A stretch of DNA of 64,000 nucleotides from Paenibacillus harenae (GTDB lineage: Bacteria > Bacillota > Bacilli > Paenibacillales > Paenibacillaceae), in NCBI RefSeq assembly GCF_030812415.1, contig NZ_JAUSST010000002.1:682001-746000 (forward strand), given 5' to 3'. Positions within the stretch are counted from its first letter, which is position 1. Each line of letters starts with the position of its first letter. Positions 24,012 through 31,932 of this stretch are shown here, in pieces. Under the pieces are notes generated by a model. That model was not told the origin of the DNA. It made no database searches and was given only the letters and a program-made list of their open reading frames with translations. The position numbers and the translations under genes are program-made.

Positions 24012-25328
24012 ATGGGGAAAAGTTGGAAAACAGTTGGTTTTGCGTTATTGACAATGATGCTGCTTCTGCAGGTCGCATGCGGCAATTCGAACAATGGAGG
24101 AGAGCAAACGGGCAATAAGGCTGCCGATTCGGGACAAACGGCAGACGCGGGCAAGAAGGTCAAACTGAAATTTTGGGACTTCCACTCGGAGAAAGAAGAG
24201 GAGTTTTTCAGAGGCTTGGTTGAGGAGTACAACAAAACTCAGGATAACGTCGTCATTGAGTATTCCACTTTCAACCAAACGGATTATACAACAACGAAGC
24301 TGCCAACAGGGTTTGCTTCCGGCGAAGGTCCGGACATTTATATGATAAGTCCCGGTGATTTTATGAAGTTTTCCAAATCCGGCTTGATGGCTGATTTATC
24401 GTCTTATTTCCCTGAAGGGGCCAAGGAGGATTTCCTGCCTGCATCGCTCGATGCGGTAACGGTCGACGGCAAGATTTTGGCCCTGCCTTACGAGCTTGAG
24501 CTTCTCGGTCTTTATTATAACGAGCAGATGCTGAAGGACGCGGGCGTGGAGGTTCCGAAAACATGGGACGAACTGTACGCCGCTTCGAAGAAGCTGACGA
24601 CGGATAAGGTGTCCGGCTTGATTTTGCCACCGGATAAAGGGCCTTATTTCAACTTCATCTGGTATCCGTTCCTATGGCAGCAAGGCGGCGACGTCTTGAA
24701 CGATGAGGGTACGGCATCGACCTTCAATACGCCGGAAACGGCGAAAGCGCTTGACTTCTGGGGACGATTCTTCAAAGAAGGCATTTCGCCGACAAAGCTT
24801 CAACAAGGTCCGTGGGAGATCGATCACATCGGCAAGAAAACGGCAGCGATGCAAATCGTCGGTACTTGGGCAATCAATCGTGCGGAGGAAGTGTTCGGCG
24901 ATGTACCGATTAACGTAGCGCCGCTGCCGATTCCGGAAGGCGGAAAGGCGGCAACGGATGCGGGCGGCTGGAAATTTGCGGTCAACGGAAAAAGCAAGCA
25001 CGTAGACGAAGCGGCTAAATTCATTATGTGGGCATTCGCCGGGGATCCGGAACGCGCTCTGGAGTGGTGCACGGAAATCAAATTTGCTTATTCCCCGCGC
25101 AAGTCCGTTGTGGAGAAGGGGAATGAGGTTTACAACAAAGGAATGCGCAAAGTGTTCACGGAGCAAATTTACGACTCCGCCATACCGGAGCCGCGATACC
25201 CCTCTGAGGTTCTTGACGTTGTAGGCGACGCGATGCAGTACGTGATGTTCGGAAAAACGGACGGCGCCGGCGCAGCGCAGCAGGTTGACGGGAAAATTAA
25301 CGAGGCGATTCAAGCGGCTAACAAATAA
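24012..25328 (+). CDS. ABC transporter sugar-binding lipoprotein
   Basis: This 438-residue lipoprotein has the signal MGKSWKTVGFALLTMMLLL and lipobox QVAC. Mature features are LKFWDFHSEKEEEFFRG, FASGEGPDIYMISP, ELLGLYYNEQMLKDAGVEVP and AGGWKFAVNGKSKHVDEAAK. It is a paralogue of the preceding binding protein and stands directly before two permease genes, so it is the likely transport receptor of this second system. I chose the ATG at 24012 behind AAAGGGG because the longer frame runs through the hairpin without a signal peptide. Confidence 0.9.
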   Translation: MGKSWKTVGFALLTMMLLLQVACGNSNNGGEQTGNKAADSGQTADAGKKVKLKFWDFHSEKEEEFFRGLVEEYNKTQDNVVIEYSTFNQTDYTTTKLPTGFASGEGPDIYMISPGDFMKFSKSGLMADLSSYFPEGAKEDFLPASLDAVTVDGKILALPYELELLGLYYNEQMLKDAGVEVPKTWDELYAASKKLTTDKVSGLILPPDKGPYFNFIWYPFLWQQGGDVLNDEGTASTFNTPETAKALDFWGRFFKEGISPTKLQQGPWEIDHIGKKTAAMQIVGTWAINRAEEVFGDVPINVAPLPIPEGGKAATDAGGWKFAVNGKSKHVDEAAKFIMWAFAGDPERALEWCTEIKFAYSPRKSVVEKGNEVYNKGMRKVFTEQIYDSAIPEPRYPSEVLDVVGDAMQYVMFGKTDGAGAAQQVDGKINEAIQAANK

Positions 25329-25356
25329 TACGAAGCCGTATCTAAACGGATGGTCT

Positions 25357-25386
25357 GGCAGCGAACCGCAATAGCGGATCGCTGCC
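25357..25386 (+). other. hairpin between binding-protein and permease genes
   Basis: A long stem (GGCAGCGA-A-CCGC / GCGG-A-TCGCTGCC) closes an AATA loop, with no T-run behind it. It occupies the same place relative to binding-protein and permease genes as the hairpin at 6189. Confidence 0.65.
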
Positions 25387-25421
25387 TGCGCCTATCCAAC
25401 CCGAAGGAGGATGGATGTTCA

Positions 25422-26309
25422 GTGACTCCAAAGCGAATAAGTGACAGGACGAGGAATGAGTGGGTCACGGCTTATGCTTTTTTGCTCCCTAACACATTAG
25501 GTTTGCTGACGTTTGTATTTATACCGATCGTATATGCCTTTTATGTCAGCTTGCATGACTGGAATGCGCTAAGCCCGAAGGTGTTCTCAGGCTTCGCTAA
25601 TTATAAGGAACTGCTGCGCGATCAATTATGGTGGAATTCCGTTCTTAAGACGCTGTTGTTCACCGTGATTTACGTCCCGTCTCTTTATGTGCTATCTCTA
25701 GGATCGGCTCTGCTGCTGAACGCCTTGAAGGGAAGGCTCGTAGGGCCGGTAAGAACGATGTTTCTCATGCCGTTCGCCATTACTTCCATCATATCCGCGA
25801 TCATCGGCATGTACATGCTGGATCCTCGAAACGGCGTCATTAACCATTTGCTCGGGTTTGCAGGCATTGGCCCGCAGCAGTTTCTTGGCTCGACTTCGCA
25901 GGCTATGCTCAGCATTATAGGAGTAATTCTATGGATAAATATCGGCTATAACATGATTATTTTTCTATCCGCCATTAAGGAAATTCCGAGGGATTATTAC
26001 GAAGCGGCTCAAATCGACGGCGCTACGGGCTGGAAAGCGTTCCGCTGGATTACGTTTCCGCTGCTGGCCGAGACGAGCACCTTCATCCTAATCGTAACCA
26101 TGATCGGCTCCTTTCAGGCGTTCGACCAGATTGTTGTCATGACCAAGGGAGGCCCCGCTAACGCAACAGAAGTGAGCGTTCTTTATATATTCAAGCAGGG
26201 CTTCGAACTGTTGAATATGGGGTATGCTTCCGCGCTGGCCTTCGTTTTGTTCCTTATTATATTTTGTTTGTCCATTATCCAGTTAAAGCTCCTCTCCTTG
26301 AGGAAATAG
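25422..26309 (+). CDS. ABC sugar permease, MalF/UgpA-like
   Basis: This 295-residue CUT1 permease has about six membrane segments. Its EAA loop reads YYEAAQIDGATGWKAFRWIT. I chose the GTG at 25422, 11 bases after AAGGAGG; no in-frame ATG is better placed, and the 24 codons upstream pass through the hairpin at 25357. It forms the second importer with the protein at 26313 and the binding protein at 24012, again without an ATPase gene. Confidence 0.9.
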   Translation: MTPKRISDRTRNEWVTAYAFLLPNTLGLLTFVFIPIVYAFYVSLHDWNALSPKVFSGFANYKELLRDQLWWNSVLKTLLFTVIYVPSLYVLSLGSALLLNALKGRLVGPVRTMFLMPFAITSIISAIIGMYMLDPRNGVINHLLGFAGIGPQQFLGSTSQAMLSIIGVILWINIGYNMIIFLSAIKEIPRDYYEAAQIDGATGWKAFRWITFPLLAETSTFILIVTMIGSFQAFDQIVVMTKGGPANATEVSVLYIFKQGFELLNMGYASALAFVLFLIIFCLSIIQLKLLSLRK

Positions 26310-26312
26310 GCG

Positions 26313-27134
26313 GTGAAGACTTTGAAATTAAACAATCGAATCCTATTGCCGTCTATCGCGGTTCTATTAGGCCTTGTAATGATTTTTCCGATTTATTTGC
26401 TCGTGATCAGCTCTTTGCGTTCCGAAACAAACGTATTCGACTTTAATTTATTGCCTACCGGGTTTGAATTCAGCAACTTTACAGAAGCATGGATAGGCTC
26501 GGGGCTGCCCCGTTCGATTGCCAACTCCTTCATCGTTTCCGCCACGGTAACCGCCGTTGCGATGATCTTTCATGCCATGTCGGGTTATGCGCTGGCACGG
26601 TTTCGTTTCCCTGGGAAAGCGATCATGTTCGCTTGGATGTTAAGCACGCTCATGGTGCCTTTCGCAGTCATCATGATCCCGCTCTATCTGATTACGAAAA
26701 ATTTAGGGTTAGCGAACTCGTATGCCGGCCTTATTATCCCTTCGATTTTTAATGCCTACGGTATTTTCTTATTCCGTCAGTTTTATATGGATTTTCCGAA
26801 GGAGCTGGAGGAGGCTGGTTATATGGAGGGCCTCAGCTTGTCGGGCGCGTTCTTCCGCTTGGCGTTGCCGTTGTCCGTTCCGATTATGGTGCCGCTGACG
26901 ATCGGTTTCTTCCTGACGAATTGGAATGCATATATGTGGCCGCTAATCATTACGCAGGACGAGAAGCTGTGGGTCGTGCAGCAGCGGCTCGCTCACCTGG
27001 TGGGCGGTGGTTATTTTACGCCATGGAACGTCGTCCTTGCTGCTGCCGTCATTGTCGCCGTTCCGACCTTTATCCTGTTTTTTGTCGCGCAGAAGTATTT
27101 GGTTGAAGGCATTAAAATGAGCGGTATCAAATAA
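26313..27134 (+). CDS. ABC sugar permease, MalG/UgpE-like
   Basis: This 273-residue partner permease begins with GTG three bases after the previous stop codon, so the two genes are probably translationally coupled. It has about six membrane segments. The EAA loop region reads FPKELEEAGYMEGLSLSGAFFR, less canonical than the first importer's (EEAGYMEG in place of EEAALIDG). The end AQKYLVEGIKMSGIK is typical. It is the last gene of the carbohydrate locus and a terminator follows. Confidence 0.9.
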   Translation: MKTLKLNNRILLPSIAVLLGLVMIFPIYLLVISSLRSETNVFDFNLLPTGFEFSNFTEAWIGSGLPRSIANSFIVSATVTAVAMIFHAMSGYALARFRFPGKAIMFAWMLSTLMVPFAVIMIPLYLITKNLGLANSYAGLIIPSIFNAYGIFLFRQFYMDFPKELEEAGYMEGLSLSGAFFRLALPLSVPIMVPLTIGFFLTNWNAYMWPLIITQDEKLWVVQQRLAHLVGGGYFTPWNVVLAAAVIVAVPTFILFFVAQKYLVEGIKMSGIK

Positions 27135-27163
27135 CCGGGAAATATAGCGGCTCGCCTCAGAAT

Positions 27164-27201
27164 AAGCGCCTTACTTGCAGTTTGAGTAGGTGCTTTTTTT
27201 T
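27164..27201 (+). terminator. rho-independent terminator
   Basis: A stem of about 11 bp containing G-U pairs (AAGCGCCTTACTT with GAGTAGGTGCTT) is followed by eight T. It marks the right end of the carbohydrate locus. Confidence 0.8.
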
Positions 27202-27316
27202 GTCCGAAATACGTATATCGAACATTTGTTTGGTGACAACCTATGACGCAATGAGATAGTATAATAGGTAGAGCTAGCGAACATTTATCACCTTACAAAA
27301 AGGATCGTGAGAAGGC

Positions 27317-27505
27317 ATGTCGGGCGGCAAGTTCGAAGGGTATAAAGTATCGTTCAAAATTGGTTCCTACCATACTTACGTTTATATGAAGCCGGAATAC
27401 TATGAGAAATGGAAATTCGAGCGCGACTCGCGAATTCAGGATGTACGGGTAGAAGAGGTTGAGATTAAGCTGTCGTATTTCTTGAAAGGCTTGGACAAGC
27501 AGTAG
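27317..27505 (+). CDS. small conserved-looking protein of unknown function
   Basis: This 62-residue soluble protein starts at an ATG after GAGAAGG and ends 17 bases before the lipoprotein gene at 27522. It is rich in Lys, Glu and Tyr (GSYHTYVYMKPEYYEKW) with no membrane segment or recognisable motif. The ribosome site and codon use like its neighbours suggest a real gene, but I do not recognise the family. Confidence 0.6.
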   Translation: MSGGKFEGYKVSFKIGSYHTYVYMKPEYYEKWKFERDSRIQDVRVEEVEIKLSYFLKGLDKQ

Positions 27506-27521
27506 TGGCGAGGGGAACGGG

Positions 27522-28550
27522 ATGACGAAACGGCAACGAAGAGCAAGCTGCTTGGTAATCGTTATTATTTTGCTGCTACTGCCTGCCTGCCGAGTTTCGA
27601 CTGCCGAAGGGTTGGTGACAACAGCCGGCAAGCTAAGCGTGCATTTCATCGATGTCGGGCAAGGGGCTTCACAGCTCATTATTGGTCCGACGGGAAAGAC
27701 GATGCTGATCGACGGTGGAAATAATAGCGAAGAAGCGAAAATGGTCGCGTACCTTCAGCGTCAGCAAGTGAGCAAGGTCGATATTTTGATCGCAACGCAT
27801 CCCGATGCGGATCATGTAGGCGGATTGGATGCCGTTATTAATCATTTCGATATAGGCAAGATCTACATGCCTAAGGTTCAATCCAATACGAAGACGTTCG
27901 AGGATGTACTGAAAGCGATTAAAGCGAAGTCGCTAAAGGTATCTACAGCGAAAGCCGGGCTAACATTGGAGTGGGAACAGGATGTAGAAGTCCTTATGCT
28001 CGCTCCCGTTGGGGTTTATGGGGAAACGAATGAAATGAGCGCAGTCGTGAAGCTGAGCTATGGGGAAAATTCATTTCTGCTAACCGGCGATGCCGAAGGG
28101 GAGAGCGAAAGCGATATGATGAAGTCGGGCTTCAGCTTGAAGGCGGATGTGCTGCTTGTTGGTCATCACGGATCCCATTCATCGACCTCTACAAGCTGGC
28201 TGAAGAACGTGCAGCCGCAGTATGCGGTCATCCAATCCGGGCCGAACAATTACGGTCACCCTGCAAGCGAAGTGCTCGGCAGGCTTAAGAAGCAAGGCTC
28301 GGACGTCTTACGTACGGATGAGGTAGGGAACATTATATTTATTTCGGACGGCGAGACTTTAAAAGTTAATCATACCGACTCGTTGAAGGACGCTGAGAAA
28401 ACGGCAATTACGAACAATAAGGAAATAAAGCAGAACGTGTATGAGAGCTGCGCAGCGGTCAGGGATGCGGGCAAATCACAAATACGCCGAGGAGACCCCG
28501 GCTTTAATGCGAAGCTGGATCGAGACGGCGATGGGGTAGCTTGCGAATAA
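27522..28550 (+). CDS. ComEC/Rec2-like metallo-beta-lactamase-fold lipoprotein with Excalibur domain
   Basis: This 342-residue exported protein has an N-terminal signal with lipobox LPAC and a metallo-beta-lactamase domain (about 40-280) of the ComEC/Rec2 type: HFIDVGQGASQLI, ATHPDADHVGGLDAV (metal-binding HxDxDH), LTGDAEGESESD and LVGHHGSHSST. A C-terminal Excalibur calcium-binding domain follows (about 305-342, with a DRDGDGVACE ending). It lacks the membrane channel of true ComEC, so it is a stand-alone surface hydrolase, possibly a nuclease or phosphodiesterase. A DUF3006 gene follows by 24 bases, a common pairing. Confidence 0.88.
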   Translation: MTKRQRRASCLVIVIILLLLPACRVSTAEGLVTTAGKLSVHFIDVGQGASQLIIGPTGKTMLIDGGNNSEEAKMVAYLQRQQVSKVDILIATHPDADHVGGLDAVINHFDIGKIYMPKVQSNTKTFEDVLKAIKAKSLKVSTAKAGLTLEWEQDVEVLMLAPVGVYGETNEMSAVVKLSYGENSFLLTGDAEGESESDMMKSGFSLKADVLLVGHHGSHSSTSTSWLKNVQPQYAVIQSGPNNYGHPASEVLGRLKKQGSDVLRTDEVGNIIFISDGETLKVNHTDSLKDAEKTAITNNKEIKQNVYESCAAVRDAGKSQIRRGDPGFNAKLDRDGDGVACE

Positions 28551-28574
28551 GGTTACGTAGGGAGGTTGCACCTT

Positions 28575-28787
28575 ATGACTGGAATTGTGGATCGTTTCGA
28601 AGGCGATTATGCCATAATCGAAATGGACGGACAACTGCATGAAGTAAAGAGCGAGCAGCTTGAAAGCCGCGTTCGAGTTGGCGATGTCGTTAAATGGTGC
28701 GGAGACCTATGGTCGACCGATAAACAAGCTACTGAAGCTCGGAAGGAGAACGTAAAGCAGTTGATGGATGAAGTATGGGACGACTAA
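28575..28787 (+). CDS. DUF3006 family protein
   Basis: This small acidic 70-residue protein begins MTGIVDRFEGDYAIIEMDG and contains RVRVGDVVKW, the pattern of DUF3006. I chose the ATG at 28575, ten bases after GGGAGG, over the TTG at 28566 that abuts the ribosome site. DUF3006 genes often accompany ComEC-like metallo-beta-lactamase genes, as here. The function is unknown. Confidence 0.82.
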   Translation: MTGIVDRFEGDYAIIEMDGQLHEVKSEQLESRVRVGDVVKWCGDLWSTDKQATEARKENVKQLMDEVWDD

Positions 28788-28829
28788 TCGCTGCAACTCG
28801 GAAGCTAGTCATGATGGAGGTGGATACGA

Positions 28830-29537
28830 GTGAGCTTTGAACTAAATAATGATTGGTCGCAGCAGCTGGAACAGGAGTTGCTTAAGCCGTATTTTCAGCA
28901 GATGCTGGCTATTCTAGACCAGAAGTACAACGATGGAATCGTATATCCGGCGAAGGAATATATATTTAACGCTCTTCACTATACACCCTATAAAGCAGTG
29001 AAGGTCGTAATTCTTGGTCAAGACCCTTATCACGGGGAAGGGCAAGCGCATGGATTAAGCTTCTCGGTAAGGCAGGGAGTGAAGACGCCGCCATCGCTGC
29101 AAAATATTTATAAGGAGCTTCAGTCGGACATCGGTTGTACCATACCCGATCATGGCTGCCTGGAGCATTGGGCGAAGCAAGGGGTTCTGCTGCTGAATAC
29201 GGTGCTGACCGTAGAAGGGGGCAATCCTAATTCACATCAGCGAATCGGATGGGAGACCTTCACGGATGCCGTCATTGATGCGCTGAATAAACGTGAGACG
29301 CCGGTCGTATTCATCCTTTGGGGTAATCACGCTCAAGCGAAAGCAGCGAATATTCGAGCGGACAAGCATTACATCATCGCCTCGTCGCATCCAAGTCCCT
29401 TAGCGGCGCGCAGAGGATTCTTCGGCAGCAAACCGTTCTCGCGAACGAATACCTTCCTAGCGAGCATTGGCAGCGCGGAAATCGATTGGCAAATTCCAAG
29501 CCAAGCAGAGGCGACACAGGAAAGCTTTGTTTTTTAG
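28830..29537 (+). CDS. ung: uracil-DNA glycosylase, family 1
   Basis: This 235-residue base-excision-repair enzyme removes uracil from DNA. Motifs in order are [20 protein letters not shown] (catalytic Asp in GQDPYHG, about residue 67), [23 protein letters not shown] and [20 protein letters not shown] (catalytic His and DNA-intercalation loop). The length is normal for the family. Translation starts at GTG behind GGAGGTGG. Confidence 0.96.
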   Translation: MSFELNNDWSQQLEQELLKPYFQQMLAILDQKYNDGIVYPAKEYIFNALHYTPYKAVKVVILGQDPYHGEGQAHGLSFSVRQGVKTPPSLQNIYKELQSDIGCTIPDHGCLEHWAKQGVLLLNTVLTVEGGNPNSHQRIGWETFTDAVIDALNKRETPVVFILWGNHAQAKAANIRADKHYIIASSHPSPLAARRGFFGSKPFSRTNTFLASIGSAEIDWQIPSQAEATQESFVF

Positions 29538-29541
29538 AAAA

Positions 29542-29594
29542 AAAGGCTTCTCGCCGTAATCCGATGTTGCAATCGGATCGCGGGAGAAGCCTTT
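29542..29594 (+). terminator. bidirectional rho-independent terminator
   Basis: The outer stem AAAGGCTTCTC / GAGAAGCCTTT encloses a second stem (ATCCGAT / ATCGGAT). A/T tracts on both sides serve the convergent ung and SLH-protein genes. Confidence 0.85.
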
Positions 29595-29603
29595 ATCATG
29601 TTA

Positions 29604-30581
29604 CTAGGAGACAGGGGAGACTTCGCTCGAGCTTGTGCCAGCGCTATCCGAAGTTCCTCCGCCTTCTGAGCTGGCGATAACGGGCTCGTAAGCCGCATCA
29701 ACATAAGTCGAAACTTGGACATCCGTAATGACTTGAGGGTACATTTTGTCCGGATCCGGCAGTGTGGCTTCTAGTCTAAGTATCGCTTGCTTGCCTTCAA
29801 ACGCGATGGAAGCAATTCGAATGCCATAGCCAGGATGAGGTACTTGCGCCGTTACGGTTACTTTGTTCACGTCGCCATTAACCGGAGCTACTGTCAGCTT
29901 GGCATCGATGATCGGATCCGGCGTAGGTTCTGGCGGAATAATCTCCTCCGCGTTCTTTACGAACTGGATGCTGTCATATAGCCAGCCCGCTGCATCGCCG
30001 CGCGTAATGTTCTTCTTCGGGTAGAACTTGTTCGCGCTATCCAACTGCGCAATTTTGCTAATCAGGAGCTTCTGGATGCTGTCCATGTATGCGGTATTAA
30101 CGTCTGCTTCATCGGCGATCATCATGAATATTTCAATAAAGGCATAATCGCCTTTCGTCGAAATCGCCTTGAACAGGTGATGAGCGAATTGCTCTCTCGT
30201 CATGACGTCGTTGGCTTTGACGTCCTTAGGAACTTCAAGACCATAGAACGCAGCAATGACGAACGCTTGGGAATACCAAGCATCATCCTTCAAATTCGGG
30301 AACGAATCGGTCGCTTTCGGCTCTTTGATAAAACGGACATGGTCCAGGTTAAGATCTAGGCCCCTGACGATTAAAGAAATGCCGGAAGCGTAATTGAGAT
30401 TGCCTTGCGGGTTAAAATTGTCGCTTTGCCCTACGCCGCTAAGTAAGCCGAGTTTCTTGAGCTCTGTTATTTTCGCCTCGTTAGGGTCGTTCTTGACATC
30501 CTTAAACGCCCACACCGTTTGTCCGAGCGCAAGTAGCAGCACGGCTATTATTGTGAACGTCAGTAAAGATTTTTTCTTCAT
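29604..30581 (-). CDS. secreted protein with SLH-like repeats
   Basis: This 325-residue exported protein has a signal peptide (MKKKSLLTFTIIAVLLLALG, cleavage near WA-F) and three S-layer-homology-like repeats: about 27-85 (FKDVKNDPNEAKITELKKLG), 90-145 and 150-210 (FYPKKNITRGDAAGWLY). After a Pro-rich linker comes a beta-rich domain of about 85 residues ending PQVITDVQVSTYVDAAYEPV, which resembles the PrcB C-terminal domain, and a Ser/Gly-rich tail. It presumably binds cell-wall polymer through the SLH part. I chose the ATG preceded by GAGGTGAT. Two stop codons in a row end the gene. Confidence 0.82.
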   Translation of the reverse strand: MKKKSLLTFTIIAVLLLALGQTVWAFKDVKNDPNEAKITELKKLGLLSGVGQSDNFNPQGNLNYASGISLIVRGLDLNLDHVRFIKEPKATDSFPNLKDDAWYSQAFVIAAFYGLEVPKDVKANDVMTREQFAHHLFKAISTKGDYAFIEIFMMIADEADVNTAYMDSIQKLLISKIAQLDSANKFYPKKNITRGDAAGWLYDSIQFVKNAEEIIPPEPTPDPIIDAKLTVAPVNGDVNKVTVTAQVPHPGYGIRIASIAFEGKQAILRLEATLPDPDKMYPQVITDVQVSTYVDAAYEPVIASSEGGGTSDSAGTSSSEVSPVS

Positions 30582-30785
30582 CACTATCACCTCGTTTATG
30601 ATTTGCTGCAGCACTTATTTGACGAACCATTTGCTGTTATTGTTGCAGATAAAGGCAAATTTGATATCAAGGTAATAAAAATAGACGAGCGCAAAACTTT
30701 TTTTGAAAAATGTTTATAATGAGATGTATAAATACCTATGACAGATCACAAAATAACCTCACATCCAAGAAAGGAGTGAGCATAA

Positions 30786-31001
30786 ATGAGCAGACAAAGT
30801 TCAAACTCTTTGATTGTACCACAAGCGAAGCAAGCCATTAATCAGTTGAAGATGGAAGCAGCACAACAACTAGGCGTGCAGTTCTCCCAAGACGGATACA
30901 ATGGCAACTTATCGACTCGCGAAGCTGGATCTGTTGGTGGTTACATCACTAAAAAATTGGTTCAAATCGCTGAGCAACAAATTAGCGGCGGCAACCGTTA
31001 G
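30786..31001 (+). CDS. alpha/beta-type small acid-soluble spore protein
   Basis: This 71-residue protein coats and protects DNA in spores. It shows the family signatures LEVPQAKQAINQMK-like (here IVPQAKQAINQLKMEAAQQL) and GGYITKKLVQIAEQ near the C-terminus. The germination-protease region (KMEAAQQLGVQ) is present in the usual place. AAAGGAG precedes the ATG. Its presence shows that the organism makes endospores. Confidence 0.95.
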   Translation: MSRQSSNSLIVPQAKQAINQLKMEAAQQLGVQFSQDGYNGNLSTREAGSVGGYITKKLVQIAEQQISGGNR

Positions 31002-31031
31002 TAACACCTGATGTGACCTTGTACGACTAGA

Positions 31032-31080
31032 AAAATAACCCCCGAATCATCCTATAATAAGATGGTGAAGGGGTTATTTT
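31032..31080 (+). terminator. rho-independent terminator of the spore-protein gene
   Basis: An 11-bp perfect stem (AAAATAACCCC / GGGGTTATTTT) with a long loop. It is symmetrical enough to work in both directions. Confidence 0.8.
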
Positions 31081-31112
31081 AGTTATCCGGTTCTGAGTAA
31101 AGAAATAAGAAA

Positions 31113-31135
31113 AAGCCCTTATCGAATAAGGGCTT
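31113..31135 (-). terminator. rho-independent terminator of the tRNA-Val gene
   Basis: A 10-bp stem (AAGCCCTTAT / ATAAGGGCTT) with a 3-base loop is followed on the minus strand by TTTTT, 14 bases beyond the tRNA 3' end. Confidence 0.85.
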
Positions 31136-31148
31136 AATAGTTGAGTTA

Positions 31149-31224
31149 TGGTGATCTGTAGTGGGTTCGAACCACTGACCCCTACCCTGTCAAGATAGTG
31201 CTCTCCCAGCTGAGCTAACAGATC
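31149..31224 (-). tRNA. tRNA-Val (anticodon GAC)
   Basis: A complete cloverleaf reads on the minus strand. The acceptor stem is GATCTGT / ACAGATC with discriminator A and an encoded CCA. The D arm is GCTCAGCTGGGAGAGC, the anticodon arm is CTATC-TTGACAG-GGTAG and the T arm is AGTGG-TTCGAAC-CCACT. The loop TTGACAG puts GAC at positions 34-36, which reads GUC and GUU valine codons. Confidence 0.93.
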
Positions 31225-31362
31225 ACAGTGCATTAGCGACAATTAATAATATATCAGGATCACAAACCGAAGTCAACCATAATATTCATTTTTCTTGAAA
31301 AACAAATATGTACAAACAGAACTGCCCTTAACGAGGTTAAGGGCAGCCCATTCGTTCATACA

Positions 31363-31485
31363 TTAGCAGCCTTTTCCAAAGCCGCCGACTACTCCGCAGC
31401 TACAAGCAATGATAACCAAAAGGATGAACAGAACTAGGATAAAACCGATATTGTTGTTGAAGGCGCCGCCTACACATCCAGACAT
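31363..31485 (-). CDS. YjcZ-family small membrane/sporulation protein
   Basis: This 40-residue peptide begins MSGCVGGAFNNN, has one membrane segment (GFILVLFILLVIIACSC) and a Gly/Cys-rich tail. This is the pattern of the YjcZ sporulation proteins of Bacillales. GAGGTG lies just upstream of the ATG. The longer frame upstream of this ATG has no ribosome site. Confidence 0.82.
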   Translation of the reverse strand: MSGCVGGAFNNNIGFILVLFILLVIIACSCGVVGGFGKGC

Positions 31486-31660
31486 TATACGATGCACCTC
31501 CTTGTCATAAAGTACTCTGTAATGTATGACAACCATTGCTATTGTGATTGGGTGTTTGTTAGGGAGGTTAATCATAACCGGCATTTGCCTAATGAAAACG
31601 TATTCTAAAACCGCAGCCTGCCGCATAAACATACAGAAAGCGTGCAGGAGGCGGTATCGG

Positions 31661-31828
31661 TTGGCGGAGCAGTATGCGTATTTGGCTATTTGGCTGATTG
31701 GCATGTTCGGGATTATCGGCATTGTCATTGGAAGTGTCGCCAAGTTTGTAAGGGACGACTCGCTTGCTTACGACGAGCAGTTCATTTGGAGAAGAAAGCT
31801 AGGGAAGGATGGATCTAAGAAGCGCTAA
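31661..31828 (+). CDS. small single-pass membrane protein, TTG start
   Basis: This 55-residue protein has one membrane helix (YLAIWLIGMFGIIGIVIGS) and a basic C-terminal tail (WRRKLGKDGSKKR). An AGGAGG site at 31646-31651 is nine bases before the TTG at 31661, which is the main reason to believe this start; longer readings of the frame have no ribosome site. A strong terminator follows. I do not recognise the family. Confidence 0.55.
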   Translation: MAEQYAYLAIWLIGMFGIIGIVIGSVAKFVRDDSLAYDEQFIWRRKLGKDGSKKR

Positions 31829-31875
31829 GTTAATCGGAAGTCCGGGAGATCCGTCTGGACAAAATATAAGCATGC

Positions 31876-31913
31876 AAACAAGAAGAACCGGCCGCAGCCG
31901 GTTCTTCTTGTTT
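31876..31913. terminator. bidirectional terminator
   Basis: A perfect 17-bp stem (AAACAAGAAGAACCGGC and its complement) with loop CGCA, flanked by A and T tracts. It separates the convergent genes at 31661 and 31933. Confidence 0.9.
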
Positions 31914-31932
31914 GTTGCGTTCCTATTACGGC

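Noticed and set aside
31149..31224. tRNA-Asp (GTC) read from the plus strand
   Set aside because: The plus strand does not give the canonical order of D and T arms; on the minus strand the arms, encoded CCA and downstream terminator are correct and the anticodon is GAC (Val).
31526..31660. N-terminal extension of the small membrane protein to 100 residues
   Set aside because: No ribosome site supports the upstream starts, whereas AGGAGG is correctly spaced for the TTG at 31661.
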